Positions 44,698 to 53,251 of a DNA stretch of 64,000 nt are shown in pieces. Position 1 is the stretch's first letter, and every line of letters starts with the position of its first letter. Origin of the DNA: Flavobacterium sp. Root901 (lineage in GTDB: Bacteria > Bacteroidota > Bacteroidia > Flavobacteriales > Flavobacteriaceae); the NCBI RefSeq assembly GCF_001429765.1, contig NZ_LMJB01000009.1, positions 382,302 to 446,301 on the forward strand. Direction: 5' to 3'. The notes under the pieces are model-generated. The model did not search any database and was not told the DNA's origin. It saw nothing but the letters and a program-made list of their open reading frames with translations. The translations under genes and the position numbers were made by a program.

Positions 44698-45408
44698 TTA
44701 AATTCGAATAAATGAGGACGCAAAATCTTCTGTTTTAACCAGATCATGATATTTCATTGTGCCTTTATTTTGCTCTGTTACTACTTGCGTTACGCTCAGT
44801 GTTTTCATTATATTTTCTCTATTAATGACTAAACCGTTTTGAGCATCATCACTATGAGTATTTTTATGAAAATCGAGCATATCCTGTGCTGAGATTTCCT
44901 TTTTATCTTTCAAAAAATCAAAAAACCATTTAGACCTTTCTTTCCTGATTTCTTCCGGATATAACGTAACCGATGACCAAATGTAATTTTGAGTTTCATC
45001 TAACTTTGTTATTTTTTTATTGAAACCATCCCAGATTAATTCGTATAGAACTTTTTCCTGATACAAAACCAGCGTAAAAGGTTCTATATTATCGAGATCA
45101 ATTTGTTTCCAGAAATCCTTTGGCGAATCATTTTCCATAAGGTCCAAAACAATTAATCCACGGCTTTTACGATACGGCAATAAAGGACTGTGCTTTGTAA
45201 TTCCTCCATTTAATAAAACTAAAACAGTTCCGTTTTCATCCAGTGCAAACCAGGTTCCGCCTGCTTTTGAATCTTTTGGATACATAATTTTTTTTCCGTT
45301 ATACCTGTAATTTCTTGGCACAATGGCCCCGGGACGAATAATTTTTTCGTCCCGGTTTGAAGTAATAATCGCAGCTCCTTTATTATTTACAAAACTTACT
45401 GTACACAT
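44698..45408 (-). CDS. NRDE/TANGO2-family protein
   Basis: 236 aa. Starts MCTVSF with Cys2 as potential N-terminal nucleophile, followed by the eponymous NRDE motif (ITSNRDEKIIRPGA at about 16-29), GGTWFALDENG, and LLNGG. The family is widespread, has an Ntn-hydrolase-like fold and has been linked in eukaryotes to haem and lipid handling; the bacterial role is not clear. Overlaps the DinB gene by 13 bases. Confidence 0.88.
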   Translation of the reverse strand: MCTVSFVNNKGAAIITSNRDEKIIRPGAIVPRNYRYNGKKIMYPKDSKAGGTWFALDENGTVLVLLNGGITKHSPLLPYRKSRGLIVLDLMENDSPKDFWKQIDLDNIEPFTLVLYQEKVLYELIWDGFNKKITKLDETQNYIWSSVTLYPEEIRKERSKWFFDFLKDKKEISAQDMLDFHKNTHSDDAQNGLVINRENIMKTLSVTQVVTEQNKGTMKYHDLVKTEDFASSFIRI

Positions 45409-45884
45409 TGTTTTCTATATTCGATGGTGGAGCGCGCCACACCAAAATTATCATCTATTGAAATGTTCTCAAATTGCAGCACGGCAACTTTTATTAAAGC
45501 CTGATGATGTACGCAGTGTTCCAGATTATAAAGCAATTCTCTGTAGTAGTTACTTTGAATCCGCATGGTAAGTCCGTCAATATATTGTTCAAGGAACATT
45601 ATTTTATTTTCGGTCTGTAATCCTGTTTTAATTTCAGAAATACATTGTTTTGCAAATTCAGTTTCGGTTTGAATTCTTTTATTTCTTTGTCTGTTATCAT
45701 AATTTAAAACTCCTGAATCGTAACCATTTTGCAGACATTGAAACATCTCCAGAATATGTCTGGTATGTTCTCCAATGGTAGCATTACTTAAAGATTCACA
45801 GGATTTTGAATAATCCTTATCTGATAGTTGATCCAGTAAACCGGTTAACTCATCTAAACTGTGGCGTATTGATTTTAGCAGCAT
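45396..45884 (-). CDS. DinB-family four-helix protein
   Basis: 162 aa. The three metal-binding histidines of the DinB/YfiT fold are visible: the first in TIGEHTRHILEMF, the others in ELLYNLEHCVHHQALIKV. This superfamily includes thiol-transferases and detoxification enzymes. It overlaps the start of NRDE by 13 bases and follows DoxX by 6, so it lies within the same operon. Confidence 0.85.
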   Translation of the reverse strand: MLLKSIRHSLDELTGLLDQLSDKDYSKSCESLSNATIGEHTRHILEMFQCLQNGYDSGVLNYDNRQRNKRIQTETEFAKQCISEIKTGLQTENKIMFLEQYIDGLTMRIQSNYYRELLYNLEHCVHHQALIKVAVLQFENISIDDNFGVARSTIEYRKQCVQ

Positions 45885-45890
45885 AACATT

Positions 45891-46271
45891 TTACTTTAAA
45901 AGATTAAACAATTTGTTTTTATTGAAATAAAGTAATCCTAAACAACATGATAAAGTAATGACAGCCAAAGCAAAAAGTAATCCGCCGTCATTTTTAACCA
46001 CTATACCCAAAACAAATAAGTGAGATAGAATGGCACCAATCATAATTCCAGCTGCAGCAATGGCTCCAATCCAGGTTGTTCTGGGTATCAGAATTAAAAT
46101 TGCAGCAATTAGTTCGGCAATTGCAGAACCAATTCTTCCATAAGGCTCTGCGCCTAAGGCAGAGAAAATATAAACACTTTCTTCTGAACCGCTGAATTTA
46201 AAAAATAAGGTTTGCAATAAAATTACTGAAGCTGTTATTCTTAAAATCCAGATTAAAATTTCTTTTTTCAT
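45891..46271 (-). CDS. DoxX-like membrane protein
   Basis: 126 aa with four membrane segments (about 5-22, 48-65, 73-93, 99-118). The pattern FKFSGSEESVYIFSALGAEPYGRIG and IAELIAAILILIPRTTWIGA fits DoxX/MauE-type proteins, some of which support respiratory or thiol redox reactions. It lies between YHS and DinB genes. Confidence 0.83.
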   Translation of the reverse strand: MKKEILIWILRITASVILLQTLFFKFSGSEESVYIFSALGAEPYGRIGSAIAELIAAILILIPRTTWIGAIAAAGIMIGAILSHLFVLGIVVKNDGGLLFALAVITLSCCLGLLYFNKNKLFNLLK

Positions 46272-46280
46272 GGTTTCAGC

Positions 46281-46739
46281 TTATTTATAAATTTTTTTCC
46301 AGTTAGTATCAGCCTGACTTTTTAAGTTATTCTCGTCTTTGTTCCAGCTTTTCAAGGTATTATTAAAATAAGCATTGTAAAATAAATATAGCTTGCCGTC
46401 TGTAATTTTAAATGTTTCGGGGTTTATTTCAACTTTTTCACCCGCGCTTCCCATTGCATAAGCACACCACCCGCCATACTGAGGTTCATATTTTAATGGA
46501 TTTTTTAGAAAAGCATTTTTATTTTCTGCTGAAGAAAAAAGATAAACTACTCCCTGATAGGAAACCGAAATTTCTTTTTTCCCTTTTACTGCTTTTCCCT
46601 GATTAAAATATCCAACAGGATCATAACCCTGAATTGCTGTTTTATTTTCTAAATTATACTGGTTAACTCTTTTTGCTTCATTTTGAGCAAATGAACTCAC
46701 CGAAACTAAAATCAATAATACTACTACTAGCTTTTTCAT
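46281..46739 (-). CDS. Exported YHS-domain protein
   Basis: 152 aa. Signal peptide about 1-18 (VSSFAQN). The YHS region (IQGYDPVGYFNQGKAVKGK to KYEPQYGGWCAYAMGSAG) follows, with one conserved Cys. YHS domains are linked to metal binding, often copper, and to haem or redox proteins. Periplasmic. 2 bases from the peroxiredoxin-like gene and 9 from DoxX. Confidence 0.88.
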   Translation of the reverse strand: MKKLVVVLLILVSVSSFAQNEAKRVNQYNLENKTAIQGYDPVGYFNQGKAVKGKKEISVSYQGVVYLFSSAENKNAFLKNPLKYEPQYGGWCAYAMGSAGEKVEINPETFKITDGKLYLFYNAYFNNTLKSWNKDENNLKSQADTNWKKIYK

Positions 46740-46741
46740 CT

Positions 46742-47341
46742 TTATTTATTTAAAGTTTTTAATACTGACATCAATAATTCTTTAGAAATACGCTGTTTAA
46801 AATCTGGTGAGATATATTCAAAAAGTATATCGGCCTGAGTATTCACAACAAAAACAGAAGGAACTGGCAGTAAGCTGGTATTGATTCCATTAGAATGTAC
46901 GTTAATTATTTCCTTGTAGTTTTCAGGAGCCTGATAATAAATTCCTACAGCTTTTATCAATTCTCCTTTTGAATCAGAAAGTAAGGTGTATTTTACTTTG
47001 TCTTTGTCTTTTGTTATTTTTAAATTTTCAGGTGAGTCCGGACTTATCGCAATTATTTGGTAACCCAAATCGATAATTTCTTTTTCGGCTTCAGCCAATG
47101 CCTGTAAATGCATATTGCAATACGGACACCAGCCGCCGCGATAAAAAACCAGAACCGTTTTTTTCTTTTTAAGTAATTCCAAAACATTTACATCTGTGTT
47201 TTCGGATGTTTTTAAAACCGCATTTGGAATTTTTTCTCCTATTAGTAAAGGCGAAATATCAGTTGCAGATACAGGAACTGCATTTTGTGAATAAACAGCC
47301 GAAGTCAGGGCTGTCAGAAAAATTAAAAGTATTTTTTTCAT
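46742..47341 (-). CDS. Exported AhpC/TSA-like peroxiredoxin-family protein
   Basis: 199 aa from ATG 47341 (MKKILLIFLTALTSAVYSQ, signal peptide); a longer frame would cross the palindromic site and is rejected. The thioredoxin fold carries the pair of cysteines in FYRGGWCPYCNMHLQ, and AISPDSPENLK and VPSVFVVNTQ follow. Candidate periplasmic thiol-disulfide or peroxide-reducing enzyme. First gene after the Crp/Fnr regulator, with a perfect palindrome directly upstream. Confidence 0.88.
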   Translation of the reverse strand: MKKILLIFLTALTSAVYSQNAVPVSATDISPLLIGEKIPNAVLKTSENTDVNVLELLKKKKTVLVFYRGGWCPYCNMHLQALAEAEKEIIDLGYQIIAISPDSPENLKITKDKDKVKYTLLSDSKGELIKAVGIYYQAPENYKEIINVHSNGINTSLLPVPSVFVVNTQADILFEYISPDFKQRISKELLMSVLKTLNK

Positions 47342-47350
47342 AGTCTGTCG

Positions 47351-47376
47351 TTTTACATCTTTTTGATGATGTAAAA
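47351..47376 (-). promoter_or_regulatory. Candidate operator TTTTACATC-N8-GATGTAAAA
   Basis: Perfect 9-nt arms (47351-47359 and 47368-47376) located 10 bases upstream of the peroxiredoxin-like start and 55 bases downstream of the Crp/Fnr stop. A half site GATGTAAA recurs at 48125-48132 upstream of the Crp/Fnr gene, with ACATC at 48146-48150. Confidence 0.55.
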
Positions 47377-47431
47377 TTATTGTACTATGAAAAAACAAAA
47401 TGTCGGCTAATTTACACTTCGCCTAAAATAA

Positions 47432-48109
47432 TTATAATTTGGTGATATCGGGAATGATAATCTCTTTTCTGTTATAACTTAACAGCTGGCTGGTTTCCAT
47501 TTCATTCAGTAATTGTGTAGCTGTCTGTCTGGAAGTACAGATAATTTGGGCAATATCATTTTGAGTTAAATAATTTTCAATTGCTACAGAATTTCCATTT
47601 CTCACGCCTTCCTGTTCTGCCCAGTCTTTAAGAAACTGATACAATCTGGTCTTGGCATCTTTAGAAATTAAATTGGCGTAACTATTTTTGACACGCTTCA
47701 TTTTTAAGCCGACAAATTTTGTGTACGAAATAGCCAAAGTTGGGTTTCGCAATAATAAATCTTCAAAATCAGACATTAAAAAACTACAGATTACAACATC
47801 ATCAGAAAGCACTTTTGCATATTCTTCGACCTTGTTATCGGTTTCTAAAGTGAGTTCGCCAAATAAATCTCCTTTTTGAATAATGTCTTTAATAGTTTCA
47901 TTACCATCATCATCAATGGCAACAATTTTTATATTTCCTTTTTTAAGTAAAAAAATACGAGGAACATCTGAAGAAGAAAAATAAATAATTTCTCCTTTTG
48001 ATGCTTTTTTAAAACCGGTAATTATGCATAATTGTTTAATTTGTGAATAGCTCAGCGTTCTAAACAATTTGTGATCCCGCAGGTACCAATATTTTAAATC
48101 TTCGTACAT
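47432..48109 (-). CDS. Crp/Fnr-family transcriptional regulator
   Basis: 225 aa. Cyclic-nucleotide-binding-like barrel at about 15-130 (GEIIYFSSSDVPRIFLLKKG, KGDLFGELTLETDN) and a Crp-type winged helix at about 150-218 (LTQNDIAQIICTSRQTATQLLNEMETSQLL). No Fnr-type N-terminal cysteine cluster is visible, so an iron-sulfur oxygen sensor is unlikely. Shares half sites with the palindrome before the peroxiredoxin-like gene. Confidence 0.92.
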   Translation of the reverse strand: MYEDLKYWYLRDHKLFRTLSYSQIKQLCIITGFKKASKGEIIYFSSSDVPRIFLLKKGNIKIVAIDDDGNETIKDIIQKGDLFGELTLETDNKVEEYAKVLSDDVVICSFLMSDFEDLLLRNPTLAISYTKFVGLKMKRVKNSYANLISKDAKTRLYQFLKDWAEQEGVRNGNSVAIENYLTQNDIAQIICTSRQTATQLLNEMETSQLLSYNRKEIIIPDITKL

Positions 48110-48152
48110 AAAATAAATTTTCCTGATGTAAATGTAGCAATTTTAACATCTA

Positions 48153-48193
48153 AACAAAAAACCCTTTCAAAGCAAAAAGCCTGAAAGGGTTTT
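48153..48193 (-). terminator. Terminator of the acyl-CoA dehydrogenase gene
   Basis: 12-bp stem AAAACCCTTTCA/TGAAAGGGTTTT with a 12-nt loop and T run on the minus strand, 20 bases after the stop codon. Confidence 0.87.
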
Positions 48194-48212
48194 AAATATA
48201 TTTCCGTTAAAA

Positions 48213-49355
48213 TTATCCGGCGATAACGGCTCTTGAAATTACAATTTTCTGAATCTCAGATGTTCCTTCATAAATCTGAGTAATTTTTGCATCACGCATT
48301 AAACGCTCTACGTGGTATTCTTTTACATAACCATTTCCTCCGTGAATCTGAACAGCTTCTACCGCAGTATCCATTGCCACCTGCGAAGCAAATAATTTTG
48401 CCATTGCGCCGCTCACGTCATAATTTTTATGCTGGTCTTTATCCCACGCTGCTTTCATGCATAAATGGCGTGCCGCTTCGATATTAACAGCCATATCTGC
48501 CAGTTTAAAAGCAATTGCCTGATGGTTGCAGATTTCTGTTCCAAAAGCTTTACGTTCTTTAGAATATTTTAAAGCCAGTTCATAAGCTCCGGCAGCAATT
48601 CCTAAAGCCTGAGATGCAATCCCAATTCTGCCTCCGGCAAGAGTTTTCATAGCAAATTTAAATCCGAAACCATCTTCTCCAATTCTGTTTTCTTTTGGAA
48701 CTTTAACATCCGTAAACATCAACGAATGTGTATCAGAACCTCGAATTCCCATTTTTTGTTCTTTTGGACCCACTTCAAAACCTGGCATATCTTTCGTCAT
48801 AATCAACGCATTGATTCCTTTGTGTTTTAATTCAGGATGCGTTTGTGCAATTACTAAATATACAGAGGCCGTGTTTCCGTTTGTAATCCAGTTTTTAGTT
48901 CCGTTTACCAAATAGTGATCGCCCATATCAATCGCAGTTGTTTTTTGAGATGTTGCATCACTTCCTGCTTCCGGTTCACTCAAACAAAATGCTCCGTGAA
49001 TTTGTCCGGAGGCTAAGCCTGGTAAATATTTTTGTTTTTGTTCTTCAGTTCCATATTCCTGTAATCCCCAGCAAACCAATGAATTGTTTACCGACATTAC
49101 TACAGAAGCTGAAGCATCAATTTTTGAGATTTCTTCCATTGCAATAACATACGAAACAGCGTCAAGCCCGCTTCCTCCGTATTTTGGATCTACCATCATT
49201 CCCATGAATCCCAGTTCACCCATTTTTTTAACTTGTTCAGCTGGAAAAATTTGTTTTTCATCGCGCTCAATAACTCCCGGCAATAATTCATTTTGAGCAA
49301 AATCCCTTGCAGCTTGCTGAATCATTAAATGTTCTTCGGTAAGATTAAAATCCAT
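48213..49355 (-). CDS. Acyl-CoA dehydrogenase
   Basis: 380 aa, the normal length. FAD- and substrate-binding motifs are complete: GAFCLSEPEAGSDA, NGTKNWITNG, GIRGSDTHSL, QIHGGNGYV and, near the end, the catalytic base region QIYEGTSEIQ with Glu. Short- to medium-chain or branched-chain acyl-CoA substrates are likely. It transfers electrons to ETF in fatty-acid or amino-acid breakdown. Monocistronic. Confidence 0.96.
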   Translation of the reverse strand: MDFNLTEEHLMIQQAARDFAQNELLPGVIERDEKQIFPAEQVKKMGELGFMGMMVDPKYGGSGLDAVSYVIAMEEISKIDASASVVMSVNNSLVCWGLQEYGTEEQKQKYLPGLASGQIHGAFCLSEPEAGSDATSQKTTAIDMGDHYLVNGTKNWITNGNTASVYLVIAQTHPELKHKGINALIMTKDMPGFEVGPKEQKMGIRGSDTHSLMFTDVKVPKENRIGEDGFGFKFAMKTLAGGRIGIASQALGIAAGAYELALKYSKERKAFGTEICNHQAIAFKLADMAVNIEAARHLCMKAAWDKDQHKNYDVSGAMAKLFASQVAMDTAVEAVQIHGGNGYVKEYHVERLMRDAKITQIYEGTSEIQKIVISRAVIAG

Positions 49356-49834
49356 AGTTTTTTATTTTATTGTTTTTCTAAACTAAATTAAAATTCAGTT
49401 TTGGTGGTTTTATTTTTTGTTTTTGCTGAATTGCCAGTTTAATGAAAAGGCTTCCAAAGATAATTTTTAAATGCGGATTTTACAATGCATGCATATAAAT
49501 TTAATAGATCGACAAGAATAACGATAACGTTTTCGTAATAATTTATGATTTACTTCAAAGAGGCTATAATATTGCAGCGTTTTTTCTAAAATCCAACATT
49601 AAAAAATGTCATTTAAAAACTTTAAAAAAGTAAAATTTAAGACATTTTCTCCGCAGAAAAGATTAAACAATTCCTAAAGGACGTAAATCTACGTAAACTT
49701 AGTCTTACTAATTTGATTACTAAAGCGATAGAGTTGAAAAAATCCAAAACCGCGAAAAAAAAACTTCTAAAAAAAGATGATAATATTGAGAAATTAACAT
49801 TATTTTTGCCTTAAAATTAAATAATTGACAGAGC
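49356..49834. other. 479-nt intergenic region between divergent genes
   Basis: AT-rich. Apart from a -7 element at 49801-49808 for the downstream gene, I see no RNA gene or conserved repeat. A 23-codon ORF starting at 49606 is not supported. Confidence 0.55.
49801..49808 (+). promoter_or_regulatory. -7 promoter element TATTTTTG
   Basis: Matches TAnnTTTG and lies 26 bases before the ATG of the chalcone-isomerase-like gene. Confidence 0.5.
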
Positions 49835-50410
49835 ATGAAAAAGATTTTACTAGTACTTACACTCCTTTTAACTTTACAATTTTCAGCAGTTTCTGCCCAG
49901 ACTCATTTAGAGGTAAACGGCGTTACTGTTCCTAGAAAAATAGAATATCAAAACAAAACTTTACAGCTTAACGGCGCTGGCGGAAGATCAAAAATGTGGC
50001 TAGAAGTTTATGTGCAGGCATTGTATTTGTCGCAGCTAAGCCAGGATCCAAAGTTTATTATTGACAGCGATACCGAAATGGCAATTCGAATTGAAATTAC
50101 ATCGTCTATGGTTTCTTCAAATAAATTAACCAAAGCAATGAATGTTGGTTTCGAAAAATCTGCTGGAAGCAATCTGGAACAATTACGACCAAGAATCGAG
50201 CAATTCAAAACCTACTTAAGCGACGCAATTACAGAAAAAGATGTATTCGTTTTGGCCTACAATCCGCTTGATCAAACTATAAATGTTTTTAAAAATGAAG
50301 TTTTGAAAGGAAAAGTTCAGGGATTTGATTTCAAAAAAGCATTGTTTGGAATCTGGCTTTCTGATAAACCCGTTGACGAAACATTGAAAAAACACTTATT
50401 AGGAATATAA
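49835..50410 (+). CDS. Exported chalcone-isomerase-like protein
   Basis: 191 aa with a signal peptide (about 1-21, VSAQT). The CHI-like fold is seen in LEVNGVTVPRKIEYQNKTLQLNGAG, MWLEVYVQALYLSQLSQDP and the ending KALFGIWLSDKPVDETLKKHLLG. Bacterial homologues are fatty-acid-binding or of unknown role; the plant isomerase residues should not be assumed. Likely periplasmic. Followed by its own terminator. Confidence 0.88.
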   Translation: MKKILLVLTLLLTLQFSAVSAQTHLEVNGVTVPRKIEYQNKTLQLNGAGGRSKMWLEVYVQALYLSQLSQDPKFIIDSDTEMAIRIEITSSMVSSNKLTKAMNVGFEKSAGSNLEQLRPRIEQFKTYLSDAITEKDVFVLAYNPLDQTINVFKNEVLKGKVQGFDFKKALFGIWLSDKPVDETLKKHLLGI

Positions 50411-50433
50411 TTCTTAAAATTTTACATATTCAG

Positions 50434-50470
50434 AAAGCCGAAAACCGAATAGTTTTCGGCTTTTCTTTTT
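50434..50470 (+). terminator. Terminator of the chalcone-isomerase-like gene
   Basis: Perfect 12-bp stem AAAGCCGAAAAC/GTTTTCGGCTTT, 6-nt loop, T-rich tail. Confidence 0.88.
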
Positions 50471-50552
50471 TGTTTACTAAATTTGATGCAAAATACATTA
50501 TTCGCATTATTCTATTTTATACATTTACACAAAATAAACATATCACAACAAA

Positions 50553-51779
50553 ATGAAAGATTTATTACAACAATTTGAAAATAAAGCACCTGAAATTGTT
50601 TTTAACTGGAAGGATTCTGAAACAGAAGCCGAAGGATGGACTGTAATTAATTCGCTGCGCGGAGGAGCTGCCGGCGGAGGAACAAGAATGAGAAAAGGCT
50701 TAGACATGAATGAAGTTTTGTCATTAGCCAAAACAATGGAAGTTAAATTTTCAGTTTCCGGGCCAGCAATTGGCGGCGCTAAATCTGGAATAAATTTTGA
50801 CCCAAATGATCCTCGCAAAAAAGGAGTTTTGCAGCGTTGGTACAAAGCTGTTTCTCCATTATTAAAAAGTTACTACGGAACTGGAGGAGATTTAAATGTT
50901 GATGAAATTCACGAAGTAATACCAATGACAGAGGAATGTGGTGTTTGGCATCCGCAGGAAGGTGTTTTCAACGGACATTTTAAACCTACAGAAGCTGATA
51001 AAATTAATAGAATTGGACAATTACGTCAGGGTGTAATTAAAGTAATCGAAAACCCAAAATTCTCACCAGACGTTACAAGAAAATATACTGTTGCCGATAT
51101 GATTACCGGTTTTGGTGTTGCCGAAGCGGTTCGTCATTTTTATGCAGCTTATGGAGGAGATATAAAAGGCAAAAAAGCAATCGTTCAGGGTTTTGGGAAC
51201 GTTGGTTCTGCAGCAGCTTTTTATTTAGCTGAAATGGGTGCAAAAGTAATCGGAATTATTGATCGCGATGGTGGATTGATCAAAGAAGATGGTTTTTCTT
51301 TTGAAGAAATCAGAACGTTATTTTTAAATAAAGACGGAAATAAATTAGTTGCCGATAATATGATTCCGTTTGAGGAAATCAATTCTAAAATCTGGACAAT
51401 TGGTGCCGAAATTTTCACGCCTTGCGCGGCTTCGAGACTGGTTACCCAAAACCAAATCGACAGCTTAATCGCAAACGGATTAGAGGTTATTTCTTGTGGA
51501 GCAAATGTTCCTTTTGCTGATAAAGAAATTTTCTTTGGTTCTATTATGGAAGAAGTGGATCGTAAAGTGAGTTTGATTCCGGATTTTATTTCAAACTGCG
51601 GAATGGCGAGAGTTTTTGCTTATTTCATGGAGAAAAAAGTTCAAATGACAGATGAAGCTATTTTTAATGATACATCTGAAACTATAAAAAATGCAATTGT
51701 AAAAGCGCATGCTTTAAATTCATCAAAAACAAATATTAGTGCAACGGCATTCGAAATTGCATTGAAACAATTAGTGTAA
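50553..51779 (+). CDS. Glu/Leu/Phe/Val dehydrogenase family enzyme
   Basis: 408 aa. Dimerisation/catalytic domain motifs GGAAGGGTRMRKGLDMNEV and VSGPAIGGAKSGINFDP (catalytic Lys), then the NAD(P) domain IVQGFGNVGSAAAFYLAEMG and CGANVPF. Oxidatively deaminates or forms an amino acid. Glutamate versus branched-chain specificity cannot be read from sequence by eye. Monocistronic with terminator. Confidence 0.93.
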   Translation: MKDLLQQFENKAPEIVFNWKDSETEAEGWTVINSLRGGAAGGGTRMRKGLDMNEVLSLAKTMEVKFSVSGPAIGGAKSGINFDPNDPRKKGVLQRWYKAVSPLLKSYYGTGGDLNVDEIHEVIPMTEECGVWHPQEGVFNGHFKPTEADKINRIGQLRQGVIKVIENPKFSPDVTRKYTVADMITGFGVAEAVRHFYAAYGGDIKGKKAIVQGFGNVGSAAAFYLAEMGAKVIGIIDRDGGLIKEDGFSFEEIRTLFLNKDGNKLVADNMIPFEEINSKIWTIGAEIFTPCAASRLVTQNQIDSLIANGLEVISCGANVPFADKEIFFGSIMEEVDRKVSLIPDFISNCGMARVFAYFMEKKVQMTDEAIFNDTSETIKNAIVKAHALNSSKTNISATAFEIALKQLV

Positions 51780-51798
51780 TCTACTTTATACTTTTATA

Positions 51799-51834
51799 TA
51801 AACGAGCCAGATTTCTATTTGGCTCGTTTTTTTG
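51799..51834 (+). terminator. Terminator of the Glu/Leu/Phe/Val dehydrogenase gene
   Basis: 9-bp stem AACGAGCCA/TGGCTCGTT (51801-51809, 51820-51828), 10-nt loop and seven T. Confidence 0.87.
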
Positions 51835-51872
51835 TTTGTAAAGGGTTATGTAAACAGCGCGCTAACTTAATT

Positions 51873-51929
51873 TCTCGCAAAGTCGCCAAGTTTTTTAAGT
51901 TTCCTTTGCGACTTCGCAACTTTGCGAGA
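51873..51929. repeat. Inverted repeat TCTCGCAAAGT family
   Basis: 11-nt outer arms (51873-51883 and 51919-51929) with a second partial pairing inside. Related to the longer repeat at 36859-36995. It fills part of the gap before the TonB-like gene. Confidence 0.65.
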
Positions 51930-52126
51930 TTAATTAAAAAAGGTTTAACAAACTTTACTTTCTATTCAGCCAGATTTACACCATTAAAACAGATAAAACT
52001 TGTTAGTTTTTTACGCAAAACCTTAGCGAACTTTGCGGTTAAATTACGCCTCGCTCTTTCAGTCTAAACAATTTTTAGTACTTTTAAACGTTTTTATTTA
52101 ATACAATTTCAAAATTCAGAATTACA

Positions 52127-53032
52127 ATGAGTTTCACTATTTCTTCAGATAAAAAGAAATCACTCTTACTCACAACTGCTATATATGCGGCAATTATTGC
52201 ATTGCTGTTTTTTATACGTTTTTGGCCTCCATATAATCCTGAAAACAACGTTGCACTTGCTGAAGGCGGCGGTGGCGGCGGCGGGGTAACGGTAAATTTT
52301 GGTGACAGCGATTTAGGTTCCGGATCGAATTACAAAAGCGAAGTTCTGAATGTAAAAAACGAAGTAAAACAAGCTCCGGCAAAAACAGTTGAAGAAGAAG
52401 CTATTATTTCTCAGGAAAATACAAAAGCAGATGAAACAGATGTCGTTATTCCCACCAAAGAAAAACCGAAAAAGCCTGTTCCGGTTGAAAAACCAATACA
52501 AAAACCTGTTCCCGAAAAACCTAAGGTTTCAACTTCTACAAATGCAGCGCTTTCAAGTATCTTAAAAGGTTCTAACAAAGGCGGAGACGGCGATGATAAA
52601 ACAGCAGGAAATAAAGGAAAGGCAAACGGAAGTTTAAATTCCAACGGTTATTACGGCTCCGGAGGTTCTGGAGGTGGAACCGGAGGCGGTAACGGAACCG
52701 GAAATGGAATTGGCACAGGAAGCGGTTACGGACCTGGAAACGGCGGAGGTTCTGGCGGCGGAACCGGATATTCTTTAGGAACCCGAAAAGCTTTATCCAA
52801 ACCTGCACCGAAATATACTTGTAATGAAGAAGGAAAAGTGGTTGTTGAAATTACGGTTGATCAAAATGGAAAAACAATTAGTGCAACTCCGGGAATAAAA
52901 GGAACAACCAATACAGCAAGATGTTTATTAGATCAGGCAAAAGTAGCTGCCATGAATACAAAATGGGAATCTGATAATGATGCTCCCGCAAAACAGGTTG
53001 GTAAGATTATTTATAATTTTAGTTTGAATTAA
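52127..53032 (+). CDS. tonB: TonB-like energy transducer
   Basis: 301 aa. One membrane anchor (about 12-32), a run of eight glycines at about 47-54, then a Pro/Lys-rich rigid region at about 108-130 and a second glycine-rich linker at about 178-213. The C-terminal domain (about 225-301) has the TonB-type strand GKVVVEITVDQNGKTISATPG and VGKIIYNF end. It should span the periplasm and power outer-membrane receptors. It converges with exbD/exbB rather than being cotranscribed. Confidence 0.85.
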   Translation: MSFTISSDKKKSLLLTTAIYAAIIALLFFIRFWPPYNPENNVALAEGGGGGGGVTVNFGDSDLGSGSNYKSEVLNVKNEVKQAPAKTVEEEAIISQENTKADETDVVIPTKEKPKKPVPVEKPIQKPVPEKPKVSTSTNAALSSILKGSNKGGDGDDKTAGNKGKANGSLNSNGYYGSGGSGGGTGGGNGTGNGIGTGSGYGPGNGGGSGGGTGYSLGTRKALSKPAPKYTCNEEGKVVVEITVDQNGKTISATPGIKGTTNTARCLLDQAKVAAMNTKWESDNDAPAKQVGKIIYNFSLN

Positions 53033-53070
53033 AACACGAATTTCAACGATTTACATAAATCTATTCTCAT

Positions 53071-53108
53071 AAAAAAGGCTTTCAGAAAATTTTCTGAAAG
53101 CCTTTTTT
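53071..53108. terminator. Bidirectional terminator, 38-nt perfect palindrome
   Basis: 19-nt arms (AAAAAAGGCTTTCAGAAAA and its complement) with no loop, poly-A on one side and poly-T on the other. It ends the tonB transcript and could also act on the minus strand. Confidence 0.88.
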
Positions 53109-53127
53109 ATGTCATTACGCGGTTTTT

Positions 53128-53238
53128 GCGTGAGGGATAGGAGCTCGCTACCGAAGTAGCGCGGATAGCCCGACCGCAATAAAAAAATGGGCGAATCAAC
53201 GTTATGCTGATCTGCCCGTTTTTTTATTGCGGTCACGC
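53128..53238 (+). repeat. Structured interspersed element, copy 2 (possible RNA)
   Basis: Outer stem GCGTGA/TCACGC (53128-53133, 53233-53238), hairpin GCTAC-CGAA-GTAGC, conserved GCGGATAGCCCGACCGC, and a 21-bp stem 53172-53192 with 53214-53234 that differs in sequence from copy 1 but pairs. One pair is a U-G wobble only when read as plus-strand RNA. It lies between tonB and exbD. Confidence 0.8.
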
Positions 53239-53251
53239 CCTGATAATTAAT

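Noticed and set aside
44688..44747. Extended start of the ATP-grasp gene
   Set aside because: It would overlap the NRDE gene end by about 50 bases and add a basic segment without family similarity.
49606..49677. 23-codon ORF in the 49.4-49.8 kb gap
   Set aside because: Very short, lysine-rich, no promoter or ribosome site that I can identify.
51819..52067. 82-codon ORF after the Glu/Leu/Phe/Val dehydrogenase gene
   Set aside because: It begins inside the terminator and runs through CTCGCAAAG-type repeats; sequence is basic, low in protein-like pattern, and no ribosome site is seen.
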